Source of the DNA: DASWZN01 sp036404435
GTDB taxonomy: Bacteria > Acidobacteriota > Terriglobia > Bryobacterales > Bryobacteraceae
Direction of reading: 5' to 3'
Length of the DNA stretch: 64,000 nucleotides
Assembly: GCA_036404435.1 (NCBI GenBank)
Contig: DASWZN010000044.1
Location: forward strand, 1 to 64,000
The notes below the pieces were generated by a model. That model made no database searches, was not told the origin of the DNA, and saw only the letters and a list, made by a program, of their open reading frames with translations. Position numbers and translations under genes: made by a program. This document shows, one piece after another, positions 32,330-40,371 of this stretch; position 1 is the first letter of the stretch; every line of letters begins with the position of its first letter.

Positions 32330-32764
32330 ATGCCCCGGTATTTCACTCTTGCGGAAGCGCAAGCCCTGGTCCCCGCGGTGGAAGAACGGCTGCGCCGCGC
32401 GGTTTCGTTGAAAGCCTCGCTGGCCGAGGCCGCCGGCGAAATCCAGGCCGAATCGGAACGGATCCGGTTGACCGGAGGCGCGCTGGTGGACCGGCGCAAG
32501 CTACTCGACGCCGCCTCCCGCCGCGACACGGCCGCCGCCCATCTGCGGGACGTTCTGGAATCCATTCACGAGAGCGGGTGCGTGGTGAAGGACCTCGATA
32601 CGGGCCTGCTGGATTTCCCGACCTTGTTCCGCGGCGAAGAGGTGTGCCTGTGCTGGAAACTGGGCGAGCCCGAAATCCGGTTCTGGCACGGAGCCCAGGA
32701 GGGTTTCCGCGGGCGCAAGCCGATCGACGCGGAGTTTCTCGCGCAGCACCGCGGCGACTCCTGA
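32330..32764 (+). CDS. DUF2203 family protein
   Basis: This 144-residue soluble protein begins MPRYFTLAEAQALVPAVEER, the signature opening of DUF2203. A long helical hairpin follows (VSLKASLAEAAGEIQAESER ... AAAHLRDVLESIHESG). It ends with a strand-rich segment, VVKDLDTGLLDFPTLFRGEE, then VCLCWKLGEPEIRFWHG and a conserved EGFRGRKPID. The family is widespread in Actinobacteria, Chloroflexi and Acidobacteriota and has no known function. It starts 3 nt after the ispG stop, so it is likely co-transcribed. Confidence 0.85.
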   Translation: MPRYFTLAEAQALVPAVEERLRRAVSLKASLAEAAGEIQAESERIRLTGGALVDRRKLLDAASRRDTAAAHLRDVLESIHESGCVVKDLDTGLLDFPTLFRGEEVCLCWKLGEPEIRFWHGAQEGFRGRKPIDAEFLAQHRGDS

Positions 32765-32774
32765 AAAGTCCCCG

Positions 32775-32780
32775 TATAGT
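32775..32780 (+). promoter_or_regulatory. -10-like hexamer upstream of the DUF507 gene
   Basis: TATAGT lies 60 nt upstream of the DUF507 start, in the short gap after DUF2203. No strong -35 was identified. Confidence 0.3.
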
Positions 32781-32796
32781 ACACTAACGTAGAGCC

Positions 32797-32871
32797 ATGG
32801 TTTTCAAAAGCCCCGTGCCGCGCACGAAGGAGTTCTGCGGGTGCGCCGCGGGTTCCACCTCATGCTACTAG
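32797..32871 (+). CDS. Possible 24-codon upstream reading frame
   Basis: ATG 32797 opens a short frame (MVFKSPVPRTKEF, then a Cys-rich CGCAAGSTSCY end) that stops at 32869-32871, overlapping the beginning of the DUF507 gene in another frame. It has no clear Shine-Dalgarno. It could be a leader peptide coupled to DUF507 translation, or chance. Confidence 0.2.
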   Translation: MVFKSPVPRTKEFCGCAAGSTSCY

Positions 32872-33449
32872 CCAGAGAATTCGTCGCCTATCTATCTCGA
32901 GAGTTGGTCAAGAAGCTGACGCCCACATCGATTGAAACCGTCGAACCGCAGGTGGTCGGCGAGCTTCTCAACGCCATCATCACCGAGGAACTGCAAGTGG
33001 AGGACCGCCTCAACGACGAGGTGCGCGAGATTCTGAGCCAGTACAGCGAGTACATGCGGAAGAACGACGTCAGCTACCAGGAGATGTTCCGCCGCATCAA
33101 GAACACGCTGATCACGCAGCGCAAGGTGATCCGCGCCGCGGGCCGCGACACCGGCGACAACATGAAGCTGTCGCGCGATAAAGTGATCGAGATGTCGCAC
33201 AAGATCGTTTCCTCGCTGCGCAAGGCCAGGCAGGTGCGGCTGAAGAAGCCGCCCAACGAGGTGCGCCTGGAGATCGTGCGGCTGATCACCGAGCTGCTGC
33301 TGACCGAGGACAAGGTCGACCGCGCCGCCCGGCAGAAAATCCGCTCGCAGAAGCGCGAGATCCCCGAAGGCAGCGAAGAGTGGGACATCCTCCTGCGCCG
33401 CTATTACCAGGAAGAGCTCAAGAAGTTGGGCATCGATCTGGTCCGATGA
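32841..33449 (+). CDS. DUF507 family protein
   Basis: This 202-residue helical protein comprises two DUF507 units. The first starts LLAREFVAYLSRELVKKLTP and the second runs from about residue 100, MKLSRDKVIEMSHKIVSSLR. The C-terminal RQKIRSQKREIPEGSEEWDI and LLRRYYQEELKKLG segments are the best-conserved part of the family. The GTG at 32841 has an AAGGAG site 9 nt upstream; ATG 32862 would match the family N-terminus more closely. DUF507 is found mostly in Acidobacteriota, Aquificota and Deltaproteobacteria with no known function. It overlaps the following sugar kinase gene by 4 nt. Confidence 0.85.
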   Translation: MRRGFHLMLLAREFVAYLSRELVKKLTPTSIETVEPQVVGELLNAIITEELQVEDRLNDEVREILSQYSEYMRKNDVSYQEMFRRIKNTLITQRKVIRAAGRDTGDNMKLSRDKVIEMSHKIVSSLRKARQVRLKKPPNEVRLEIVRLITELLLTEDKVDRAARQKIRSQKREIPEGSEEWDILLRRYYQEELKKLGIDLVR

Positions 33450-34399
33450 GCGATAGCGGCGGCCGGCCCGTGATCGTAATCGCAGGCAGTCTGAACATGG
33501 ATTTCGTGGTGCGGGTGGAGCGCCTGCCGGCCGCGGGCGAGACCGTCCTGGGCCGCGAGTTCCGCATGACGCCCGGCGGAAAGGGCGCCAACCAGGCGTA
33601 CGCGGCGGCGCGCCTGGCGAGCCCGCACATCGCGGTTCGCATGGCCGGCCGCGTGGGTTACGACCTGTTCGCCGATCACCTGAAGGCCAGCCTGGCGGCC
33701 GCAGGCGTGGACACACACGCCGTCGCCGGCACAAAATCGGCGCCCACGGGCGTGGCTCTAATCTGGGTGGACGCTCAGGGCCAGAACTCGATCGTGGTGG
33801 CCTCGGGCGCAAACCAGGCCTTCGCCGCGGCGGACGTCGCGGGCTTGCGGCGCACGCTGCGCGGCGCGGCCTTTCTACTGCTCCAACTCGAGACGCCGCT
33901 CGATACGGTGAGCGCGCTGCTGGCGCTGGGCCGCGAGGAAGGTGCGCGCACGATTCTCGATCCGGCGCCGGCGCGGACGCTCTCCCGCGACTTGCTCGGC
34001 GCGGTGGACATCCTGACACCCAACGAAGGCGAGGCACTGATCCTGCTGAGCCGCCCTCCCGCGCGCGTGTCCGTGGCGGACGCACCCGCGCTGACTCGCG
34101 CCTTGCGGGAATTGGGCGCCAAGGCTGTCGTGCTGAAACTCGGCGATCAGGGATGTCTGTTCGACGACGGCGGGCGGGCATTGCACCAGGCGGCATTCCC
34201 GGTCGAGGTAACCGATTCCACCGCCGCCGGCGATGCGTTCAACGGAGCGCTGGCCGTCGCCCTGGCGGAAGACAGACCTATGCCGGAGGCGCTCCGGTTC
34301 GCCAGTGCCGCTGCCGCCATTTCGGTGACGCGCCCCGGGGCGCAGTCCTCCATGCCCACGCGGAGCGAGGTGGAGAGTTTTCTGCTCGGACGGGCATAG
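33446..34399 (+). CDS. rbsK: PfkB-family sugar kinase, probable ribokinase
   Basis: This 317-residue carbohydrate kinase has the ribokinase layout: GSLNMDFVVRVERLPAAGET, the PGGKGANQAYAAARL substrate signature, and the ATP/anion-hole motif with catalytic Asp in DSTAAGDAFNGALAVAL (the usual form is DTTGAGD). The TPNEGEALILL strand and VVLKLGDQGCLFD are also conserved. Ribokinase is the best guess from the GGKGANQA motif, though other PfkB sugars are possible. No ribose transporter is adjacent. The ATG overlaps the DUF507 stop. Confidence 0.88.
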   Translation: MSDSGGRPVIVIAGSLNMDFVVRVERLPAAGETVLGREFRMTPGGKGANQAYAAARLASPHIAVRMAGRVGYDLFADHLKASLAAAGVDTHAVAGTKSAPTGVALIWVDAQGQNSIVVASGANQAFAAADVAGLRRTLRGAAFLLLQLETPLDTVSALLALGREEGARTILDPAPARTLSRDLLGAVDILTPNEGEALILLSRPPARVSVADAPALTRALRELGAKAVVLKLGDQGCLFDDGGRALHQAAFPVEVTDSTAAGDAFNGALAVALAEDRPMPEALRFASAAAAISVTRPGAQSSMPTRSEVESFLLGRA

Positions 34400-34416
34400 T
34401 CGCGCCCGTAGCCCGG

Positions 34417-35103
34417 CTACTTCTGCGGCGTCTTGTCGAGCTGCTCCTTCGCCCAGGCGCGGCCGGGATTTAGTTGGAGCGACCTGGCGATGGAACGGTA
34501 CGCTTCCGCGTTGCGATGGAGCTTGCGCAGCGCGAGGCCGCGCCACAGGAACGCGTCGGCCAGGTTGGGATCGAGCTGGATGGCTTTGTCGAACTCGCGC
34601 AAGGCCAGGTCGAACCCGCCTCCCATGCCCGAGGGCAGATAGTAGTCCCCCACACCGCGGCTGAGGTAGGCTTGCGCGGACCCGCCGTCCAGCGCGATGG
34701 CGCGCGTGATTTCGTCGCGCGCGCAGCCGCCGTACTTGATCGCAAGCCAGAGCTTCGCGGGTATCGCCTGGCCGCACAGGGTTCCGAGAATGCGGTGATA
34801 CTCGGCCACGCGCGGCTGCAAATCGACCGCGCGCCCGGCCGCGCCGATCCCCTCTTCAGCCGCGGTCTTGGCGAGTTCCTTGTCGTGCACCTCCAGCGCT
34901 ACCTCGGCGCGAACGGACTGCACGACCGCCAGACGGTACTGCGCCGCGGCGTCTTTGGGATTCTTCCTGGCGGCGGCGTCCGCCTGGGTCATAGCCCAGC
35001 GGATGTAGTCGCGGTCCTGCCGGTTGCGCGCATCTTGGAGCGGATCGGCGCCCCAGGCGAGCGCTGCCACAGCCAGTGCGAGAACGCACTTGGATAATGC
35101 CAT
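34417..35103 (-). CDS. Exported TPR-repeat protein
   Basis: This 228-residue protein starts at ATG 35103 with a signal peptide (MALSKCVLALAVAALAWGAD). The rest is built of tetratricopeptide-like helical pairs (KNPKDAAAQYRLAVVQSVRA, DLQPRVAEYHRILGTLCGQ, LDGGSAQAYLSRGVGDYYLP, LDPNLADAFLWRGLALRKL, LNPGRAWAKEQLDKTPQK). The repeats are typical periplasmic protein-protein interaction modules. A palindromic repeat (35131-35160) lies directly upstream, so its promoter or leader is interrupted by it. No specific partner can be named. Confidence 0.82.
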   Translation of the reverse strand: MALSKCVLALAVAALAWGADPLQDARNRQDRDYIRWAMTQADAAARKNPKDAAAQYRLAVVQSVRAEVALEVHDKELAKTAAEEGIGAAGRAVDLQPRVAEYHRILGTLCGQAIPAKLWLAIKYGGCARDEITRAIALDGGSAQAYLSRGVGDYYLPSGMGGGFDLALREFDKAIQLDPNLADAFLWRGLALRKLHRNAEAYRSIARSLQLNPGRAWAKEQLDKTPQK

Positions 35104-35130
35104 CAAACTCAATTCTACGGCGGAAGGCGG

Positions 35131-35160
35131 CGTCGGCTGACGGCTGATGGCCGACGGCTG
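35131..35160. repeat. GCTGACGGCTGATGG-type repeat, locus 1
   Basis: Tandem near-repeats of a GGCTGACGGCTGATGGC unit lie between two minus-strand genes. Related sequence occurs at 47711-47747 and 51283-51357. Confidence 0.7.
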
Positions 35161-35161
35161 T

Positions 35162-35653
35162 TCAGTAGACCGCAAAGCAGAACACCGCGTTCGAGCTCTC
35201 GGGGCTGAGCGAGTATTCGCCGTTTTCGAGGCCCAGGCCTTCGTTGACCTCGATGCGATACAGCCGGCCTCCCAGGGACTTGACCGTCAAGTGCAGCGGG
35301 CGGCCGGTCTTCTTGCTGCCGGCCACGACCTCGCGGTTTCCACCCTTCACCTCGAGCCGGAAGAGCTGCAACGACTCGGGCCCGATCTTGTCGGACTCAA
35401 ACAGGAAGATCGGCTCGGCAAGCGGCGTGCGCACGGGCGAGGCCGCGCCGGAAATGGTGTAGACCGAATCGCTCTTGCCGCGGCGATCCTCGCGCGCCTG
35501 GCCCGCCTCGGTCGGGATGAGATTGTCGCCGTGCAGGACGTAGGGCAGATCCGCCTTGGGCGGGCGCGGTCCGGAGTAGTTTTCCTCGGCTGGCGCCCAA
35601 CCCGCGCAAACGCAGCCGAGCGCAACCAGCAACAAGAACCGTTCGATAGCCAT
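35162..35653 (-). CDS. Exported hypothetical protein
   Basis: This 163-residue protein has a signal peptide (MAIERFLLLVALGCVCAGWA). The mature part is strand-rich: PRPPKADLPYVLHGDNLIPT, SVYTISGAASPVRTPLAEPI, FLFESDKIGPESLQLFRLEV and RLYRIEVNEGLGLENGEYSL. The ending NGEYSLSPESSNAVFCFAVY resembles the C-terminus of small exported beta-sandwich proteins found repeatedly in Solibacter-type genomes. No catalytic motif is seen. REP elements lie on both sides. Confidence 0.7.
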   Translation of the reverse strand: MAIERFLLLVALGCVCAGWAPAEENYSGPRPPKADLPYVLHGDNLIPTEAGQAREDRRGKSDSVYTISGAASPVRTPLAEPIFLFESDKIGPESLQLFRLEVKGGNREVVAGSKKTGRPLHLTVKSLGGRLYRIEVNEGLGLENGEYSLSPESSNAVFCFAVY

Positions 35654-35692
35654 CTATCTGTATTCTACGCAGGCGGCGAGCCCGGCGTTGCT

Positions 35693-35762
35693 CCGCTCCC
35701 TGACGGTCGCGGTTCGGTGCTATGGTGCGCCGTGGCACGCAACCGCGCGCGTGAGTAAGCGG
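35693..35762. repeat. REP-type inverted repeat, copy B
   Basis: The left half CCGCTCCCTGACGGTCGCGG (plus TTCGG) matches copy A with one change. The right half has AACCGCGCGCGT followed by AAGCGG. The central spacer differs in length and sequence from copy A (30923-30985), as expected for a mobile palindromic element. Confidence 0.85.
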
Positions 35763-35766
35763 ATGC

Positions 35767-38169
35767 CTAATAGGTATGGCCTGCGGCCTTCTTGTCGGGA
35801 GGCCGCATTACGAGCAGCCGTGACTCCGCGGCCGCCATCCGCGACTCGACAGCGGCCAGCACCTGGTCCAGCTCCGGCTCGATGACGGGTTTGGTCAACA
35901 AGTGACTCTCGGCGCTCAACAGGCCGCGCGAGAGCTCGAAATCGAAGCCCTCGGTCAGCAGCACGAAAGCCCCTACCTCGCTCCGGATGCCCTCGGAGAA
36001 TTCGATCCAGTTGAGGCCCGGCAGCCGCACCGCGCAGAACACGATGTCGAACCGCAGGCGCTGCACCAGCTCGGCGCCGTCTTCGCCGCTGGCGGCGGGA
36101 ATGACGCGGCAGCCGCGCTGCGTCAGCGTGCGGACCAAGTCCTCGCGGACGTTGGCATCCGGCTCGACCACCAGGCAGGTGAAGGCGCGCACCGTGCCGC
36201 CCGTTTCGGCTGCCCGGGCCGGGGCGGCCGGGAACTCGATCTCGAGGCGGCAATCGCCCTGCGCGGAGCGAGTCATGCGCAGCTCCCCGCCGTGACTGCG
36301 CACGATGCCGCGCGAGACGCCGTCCACGTGCGCGGCCATGTCGGCATGGGCCAGGCCGCTCCAGGCCCCCTTCGCCGCGCCGGTGGTGTACTCGATCTCC
36401 ACCAGGGCGCGCTGCGCCAGAATGCTGGTGGCGATGATCAGCCGCTTCTCCGAGGACTCCGCCAGAGCGTGCTCGGCCTGCACCAGAAGATCCAGGAACA
36501 CCCGCTCCAATTGGCCCTGGGAACCGAGCACGTGGATGGGGCTGGGCGATAGAATCGCCTTGAAGTCGAAGCCGCGAGACTCCCACTCCTGGCGCCGGAA
36601 CTCGAACAGGTTGGCGAGGAGCCCGTTCAGCTCGATCCGCTTGGCCTCGCCGCGCTCCGGTTGCATGAACGAAACCAGCCGCGTCACGATATCCGAGGCC
36701 TTGTGCGCCTCCGACGAGATGGTGTCGAAATCCTCCCAGCGCGCGACGGGGGCGGTAACGATCTGTTCCGCCAGGTGGGAAATGCTGTCCAGCGGCGCGC
36801 GCAACTCGGCGGCGATGCCGGAGATCAACTGGCCCACCGCCGCCAGTTTTTCGCTTCGGAACAACTGCTCGCGCACGCTCTTCTCTTCGGTCAGCCGCAG
36901 CGCGATTCCGATCTGGTTGGCGAGGTGCTGCGCCAGCACGCGTTCGTCGAGCTTGAACTCGTGGTCGGGCTTCCAGTCGTACATCTCCAGCACGCCCAGC
37001 ACTTCCTGCTCTGCGAGCATGGGGACGAACATGACCGAGCCGGGAGTGCGGCCCGGACGGCCATCGGGGAAGAACGGGCTGGCGCCCGTATTCGGAATGG
37101 TCAGCAGCGCCTGGTTGCGGAACGAGACGGCCGGACCGAGCGGCAACGAGCCCTCGGGCGTCTGGACCGCGACGGAAACCGCGCTGTTATCGGCGGCGGA
37201 ACCCACCCGGTCCAACATCTTGGCGGCGCGGTTGTAAATGTAGAGGTGGACTCCGGACACGTTCAGCGCGCGCGGCAGCACCCCGGCCAGCCGCTGCAGA
37301 ATATCGAGAGGCGACGAGATCGCTATTACGTCTTCGCCCAGGCTGTAGAACGTCCGTACCATGCTGCGCTGGCCGGACGTGCGGCGCTCGCGGAACCACC
37401 ACAAAGCGAACACGAAGCCGAGAAGCGCCACCAGGGCGGCAAACCACTCCGGACCGATCGCCCAACGTTTCCCGGCAGGCACAACGCCACCGCCGTCGGC
37501 CAGCACCACCTGGAAGGACCGGTCGTAGGGCGGGAGCGGACAGTACTGAGAAGCGATACCGGTGGCTTTGACGCGGTCGCCGATTTCGAAACGGTCGAGA
37601 CCGGCCGCCCCACCCGGCAACAGAACTTTCAACGGCCTCTTGGCGTCGCCGATCAGAAGGTACTGGCCCAGCGTGTTCTCGCCCTTGTCGACGACGCGGC
37701 CGGTGGTGGAGACCAGCAGCCCCAGGTTCTTCAGGGAGTGCAGCTCGTCCGGGTCCAAGCGCTTGGGTTCCGGCGCCGCATCGCGCGACAATACGTCGAT
37801 GCGGCTTACCAGCAGCACCGGGAGGCCCGCTCGCTTGGAAACGGTCCCTCGGGCCTCCACGCGCGCCCCGGGCAGGATCGCGGAGAACACGTCGGGCGCG
37901 CCTTCGAGGATCAGGCCGTAGCCGTCGTCGTCCTGAATCGCCGCCTGGCTGTAGGATTCGTAGTCGATCGGTTTGGCCGACACCTGTCCGGCGACGGTTA
38001 CAACCTGGCCTTCCATCGAGGGGGCGAAGTCGCGGGCCCGGCGCGCGTTGACGCTCTCCAGAGACACACGTGGCTTGGTGTCGCCGGGAAGCGCGGCCAG
38101 AGTGACCGCCACAGCGAACGCGCCAGCGAGGAGGCGCGTCAGCGACCGGGATCGAGCTCCGAGAGCCAC
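35767..38169 (-). CDS. Degenerate hybrid histidine kinase (GAF, DHp/HATPase, receiver) lacking phospho-acceptors
   Basis: This 800-residue protein has a signal peptide, a periplasmic beta region (about 30-235), one membrane helix (242-259), a GAF domain (about 285-430), a DHp helix pair starting at about 437, a HATPase-like domain and a C-terminal receiver (about 665-790). The H-box position reads GIAAELRAPL, with Ala454 where His is expected. The N-box reads FLDLLVQAEHAL, with Asp560 and Gln564 where two Asn are expected. In the receiver, FDIVFCAVRLPG has Ala713 in place of the phospho-accepting Asp, although the Lys in LLTKPV is kept. It therefore probably cannot carry out standard phosphotransfer and may signal allosterically. 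It overlaps the upstream HAD gene by 31 nt. Confidence 0.85.
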   Translation of the reverse strand: MALGARSRSLTRLLAGAFAVAVTLAALPGDTKPRVSLESVNARRARDFAPSMEGQVVTVAGQVSAKPIDYESYSQAAIQDDDGYGLILEGAPDVFSAILPGARVEARGTVSKRAGLPVLLVSRIDVLSRDAAPEPKRLDPDELHSLKNLGLLVSTTGRVVDKGENTLGQYLLIGDAKRPLKVLLPGGAAGLDRFEIGDRVKATGIASQYCPLPPYDRSFQVVLADGGGVVPAGKRWAIGPEWFAALVALLGFVFALWWFRERRTSGQRSMVRTFYSLGEDVIAISSPLDILQRLAGVLPRALNVSGVHLYIYNRAAKMLDRVGSAADNSAVSVAVQTPEGSLPLGPAVSFRNQALLTIPNTGASPFFPDGRPGRTPGSVMFVPMLAEQEVLGVLEMYDWKPDHEFKLDERVLAQHLANQIGIALRLTEEKSVREQLFRSEKLAAVGQLISGIAAELRAPLDSISHLAEQIVTAPVARWEDFDTISSEAHKASDIVTRLVSFMQPERGEAKRIELNGLLANLFEFRRQEWESRGFDFKAILSPSPIHVLGSQGQLERVFLDLLVQAEHALAESSEKRLIIATSILAQRALVEIEYTTGAAKGAWSGLAHADMAAHVDGVSRGIVRSHGGELRMTRSAQGDCRLEIEFPAAPARAAETGGTVRAFTCLVVEPDANVREDLVRTLTQRGCRVIPAASGEDGAELVQRLRFDIVFCAVRLPGLNWIEFSEGIRSEVGAFVLLTEGFDFELSRGLLSAESHLLTKPVIEPELDQVLAAVESRMAAAESRLLVMRPPDKKAAGHTY

Positions 38170-38834
38170 TGTTCCAGCCCGGGATCCAAAAAATCCCGGA
38201 TGCTAATCTCCACCTGAGGAAGCTCCGAAGCCGGTGCTGCGGCATTGACAGCCACGACACGACCGCGCGCCGCGCGCGCCGCCTGAATACCGGCCTTCGA
38301 GTCCTCGAATATGATGCAATTCACCGGGGACACACCGAGCAGCGCGGCCGCCTGAAGGTAGATCTCCGGATCCGGCTTCGGCCGCTCGACTTGGTGCCCG
38401 CCTACCACCACGCGGAAAAACTTCCGCAGACCGCTGTCGCCGAGCACGAAGTCGATGTTGGCGGCTTCCGCGTTGCTCGCCACTGCCATCGGCATCTCCC
38501 GGTGCCGTTCCAGAAAGGACGCCACCCCTGGAACGAGGTGAGCCCGCAGCATCGGGCCCATCATTTCCCGGTACAGTCTCTCTTTCTCCGCACCGTGGCG
38601 GAAGACCTCGGCGGGCTCGAGATCCCAACCGAACACGTCACGGACGATATCGTCGTTGCGCCTGCCGAACATGAGCCGGTCGAAGTCCTCCGGCTTTTCG
38701 CGCCCGCACCGCCGAAGGTACTCGCGCCAACTCTCCGAGTGGACCTCGTTGGAGTCCACGATCACACCGTCGAGGTCGAATACAAGAGCGAACCCAACGG
38801 TCAAGCTACTGATTCCAACTGTACACGGGATCAT
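38139..38834 (-). CDS. HAD-superfamily phosphatase, beta-phosphoglucomutase-like
   Basis: This 231-residue HAD hydrolase has motif I FDLDGVIVDSNEVHSESWRE (both catalytic Asp residues), a helical cap (RRNDDIVRDVFGWDLEPAEV), motif II Ser/Asn in MAVASNAEAAN, the motif III Lys in ERPKPDPEIYLQAAALLG and motif IV IIFEDSKAGIQAARAARG. This pattern fits subfamily I phosphatases or beta-phosphoglucomutases. The length is typical. The ATG at 38834 leaves about 12 residues before the HAD core; a TTG at 38804 is an alternative. It is divergent from xdhC and upstream of the degenerate kinase in one transcript. Confidence 0.88.
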   Translation of the reverse strand: MIPCTVGISSLTVGFALVFDLDGVIVDSNEVHSESWREYLRRCGREKPEDFDRLMFGRRNDDIVRDVFGWDLEPAEVFRHGAEKERLYREMMGPMLRAHLVPGVASFLERHREMPMAVASNAEAANIDFVLGDSGLRKFFRVVVGGHQVERPKPDPEIYLQAAALLGVSPVNCIIFEDSKAGIQAARAARGRVVAVNAAAPASELPQVEISIRDFLDPGLEQWLSELDPGR

Positions 38835-38888
38835 ATCATGAAATCCTAAAACTAACTATAGTACTGAGGGTACTCGGTTTCGCGATGG

Positions 38889-38894
38889 TATAAT
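38889..38894 (+). promoter_or_regulatory. xdhC -10 hexamer
   Basis: A consensus TATAAT ends 8 nt before the xdhC GTG at 38903. No Shine-Dalgarno fits between them, so the transcript is probably leaderless. An AGTAC(5 nt)GTACT inverted repeat at 38861-38875 lies where a -35 or operator would be. Confidence 0.55.
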
Positions 38895-38902
38895 CGCTGC
38901 CA

Positions 38903-39739
38903 GTGGACGTCTATGAGGAACTGGTCCGCCTGCGCCGGCTGGGCCAGAAGTGCGTTCTGGCAACGATTGTCGAAGTCCGAGGCTCCATTCCAAGCTACCA
39001 GACGGCCAAGCTCCTGGTGAGGGAAGACGGGTCCATTGCGGGTACTATCGGGGGCGGCTGCGTGGAGGCGGAGGTCTGGAACGCCGCGCGCGAGGTGATG
39101 GAGACTGGCCAGCCCCGCCGCCTCAGCTTCAACCTGGGCCAGGACGCCGCTTATGACAACGGCCTGATTTGCGGCGGCCAATTGGAGGTCTTTGTGGAAC
39201 CGGTGGCGCCCCAGCCCAGGGCGTTCGTTTTCGGGGCCGGCCACATCTCGAAAGGCCTGGCAAGAACCGCCGGCCTGGCCGGATTCGCCACGGTCGTAAT
39301 CGACGACCGGGAGGCGTTTGCCAATCGCGAGCGCTTTCCCGAGGCGGACGAAACGATTGCCGCAGAGTACGAAGAAGTCTTTCCGCGTCTTGAGGTTAAT
39401 GAGAACAGCTACATAGTGATCGTCACCCGAGGCCACCGCGACGATATGCGGGTGCTGCGCTGGGCGGTCGGCACGCGAGCCGCCTATATCGCCATGATCG
39501 GCAGCAAGCGCAAGGTGATCTCGGTGGTGCGGGAATTGGAGAAGGAAGGTCTCCCCGCGGCGGCGTTCGAGCGCGTCCACGCTCCCATGGGCCTGGAGAT
39601 CGGCGCGGTGACGCCCGAAGAGATCGCCGTCTCGGTTGTGGCGGAGATGATCGCGGTGAGGCGGAATGCGCCGCCGGAGTGGCGTAGCCTCTCGAAGTCT
39701 CTGTTCACGAACGAGCGTCCGAAGGCCCATTTGGAGTGA
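38903..39739 (+). CDS. xdhC: XdhC/CoxI-family molybdenum-cofactor maturation protein
   Basis: XdhC-family proteins bind molybdenum cofactor, aid its sulfuration or protection, and insert it into xanthine-oxidase-type enzymes. The 278-residue protein has the N-terminal domain (CVLATIVEVRGSIPSYQTAK and GTIGGGCVEAEVW) and a Rossmann-type C-terminal domain (AFVFGAGHISKGLARTAGLA, ATVVIDDREAFANRERFPEA). A conserved YIVIVTRGHRDDMRVLRWAV segment and GLEIGAVTPEEIAVSVVAEM follow. The GTG start 38903 is 8 nt from a perfect TATAAT. It overlaps mocA by 4 nt. No molybdenum hydroxylase gene is in the window. Confidence 0.92.
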   Translation: MDVYEELVRLRRLGQKCVLATIVEVRGSIPSYQTAKLLVREDGSIAGTIGGGCVEAEVWNAAREVMETGQPRRLSFNLGQDAAYDNGLICGGQLEVFVEPVAPQPRAFVFGAGHISKGLARTAGLAGFATVVIDDREAFANRERFPEADETIAAEYEEVFPRLEVNENSYIVIVTRGHRDDMRVLRWAVGTRAAYIAMIGSKRKVISVVRELEKEGLPAAAFERVHAPMGLEIGAVTPEEIAVSVVAEMIAVRRNAPPEWRSLSKSLFTNERPKAHLE

Positions 39740-40371
39740 ACGCCGCGGACCCAAATCCGCACCGCCGGGCCGGTCTGGCCGGGGTCATCCTGGCCGCCGG
39801 CGAATCGAGACGGATGGGCCGCCCCAAGGCCCTGTTGTTGGCGCCCGGCTCGGAGCCGCCGGAGAGCTTCCTGGACCGCATGATCGGCCTGCTGGCAGTC
39901 CATTCGGCCCCTGTGATTGTTGTACTTGGCGCCCACGCGGCCGCTATCCGTGGCGGCGCCGCCCGCGCGTTTCAGGCGGCGTTCACGCTGAACGAGCGGT
40001 ATCGGGAAGGACAACTCAGCTCGCTCCAGTGCGGCCTGCGGGCCGTACCGCAGGAGGCTGCGGGAGTGATTTTCACGCCGGTGGATTTTCCGCGGGTACT
40101 GGCCGGAACTGTTGCGGGGTTGGTGGCGGCTTTTTGGCGGGGGGGCGGTACCGGGCTCGTCATCCCGCGCTATCAGGGCGTGCGAGGCCATCCTGTCTGC
40201 GCGGCGCGCAGCTTCATCCCCGAGTTCCTGGCCCTGCCCGCCGAAGCGCAGGCGCGCGAGATCGTTCACCGGCACGCCGGCGAAGCCTGCTATGTTGACG
40301 TAGACGACCCCGGCATTCTGCGGGACGTCGACGACCCGGAGGCGTATCGCTCTCTGGCCGAACCGCCATGA
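39736..40371 (+). CDS. mocA: Molybdenum cofactor cytidylyltransferase-like protein
   Basis: MocA-type enzymes transfer CMP to molybdopterin to make the cytosine dinucleotide cofactor of xanthine-oxidase-family enzymes. The 211-residue protein opens GVILAAGESRRMGRPKALLL, the nucleotide-binding P-loop-like motif of MobA/MocA proteins. Next come VVLGAHAAAIR, TLNERYREGQLSSLQCGLRA and the metal-binding VIFTPVDFPRV (the Asp of the TPVD segment). It ends with VRGHPVCAARSF. It overlaps xdhC (GTGA) and the next gene (ATGA). The xdhC pairing supports the MocA rather than the MobA assignment. Confidence 0.86.
   Translation: MNAADPNPHRRAGLAGVILAAGESRRMGRPKALLLAPGSEPPESFLDRMIGLLAVHSAPVIVVLGAHAAAIRGGAARAFQAAFTLNERYREGQLSSLQCGLRAVPQEAAGVIFTPVDFPRVLAGTVAGLVAAFWRGGGTGLVIPRYQGVRGHPVCAARSFIPEFLALPAEAQAREIVHRHAGEACYVDVDDPGILRDVDDPEAYRSLAEPP

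Noticed and set aside
36661..38217. 518-codon plus-strand frame opposite the degenerate kinase
   Set aside because: The minus-strand frame has GAF, kinase and receiver features. Degenerate active-site residues do not mean that the strand is wrong.
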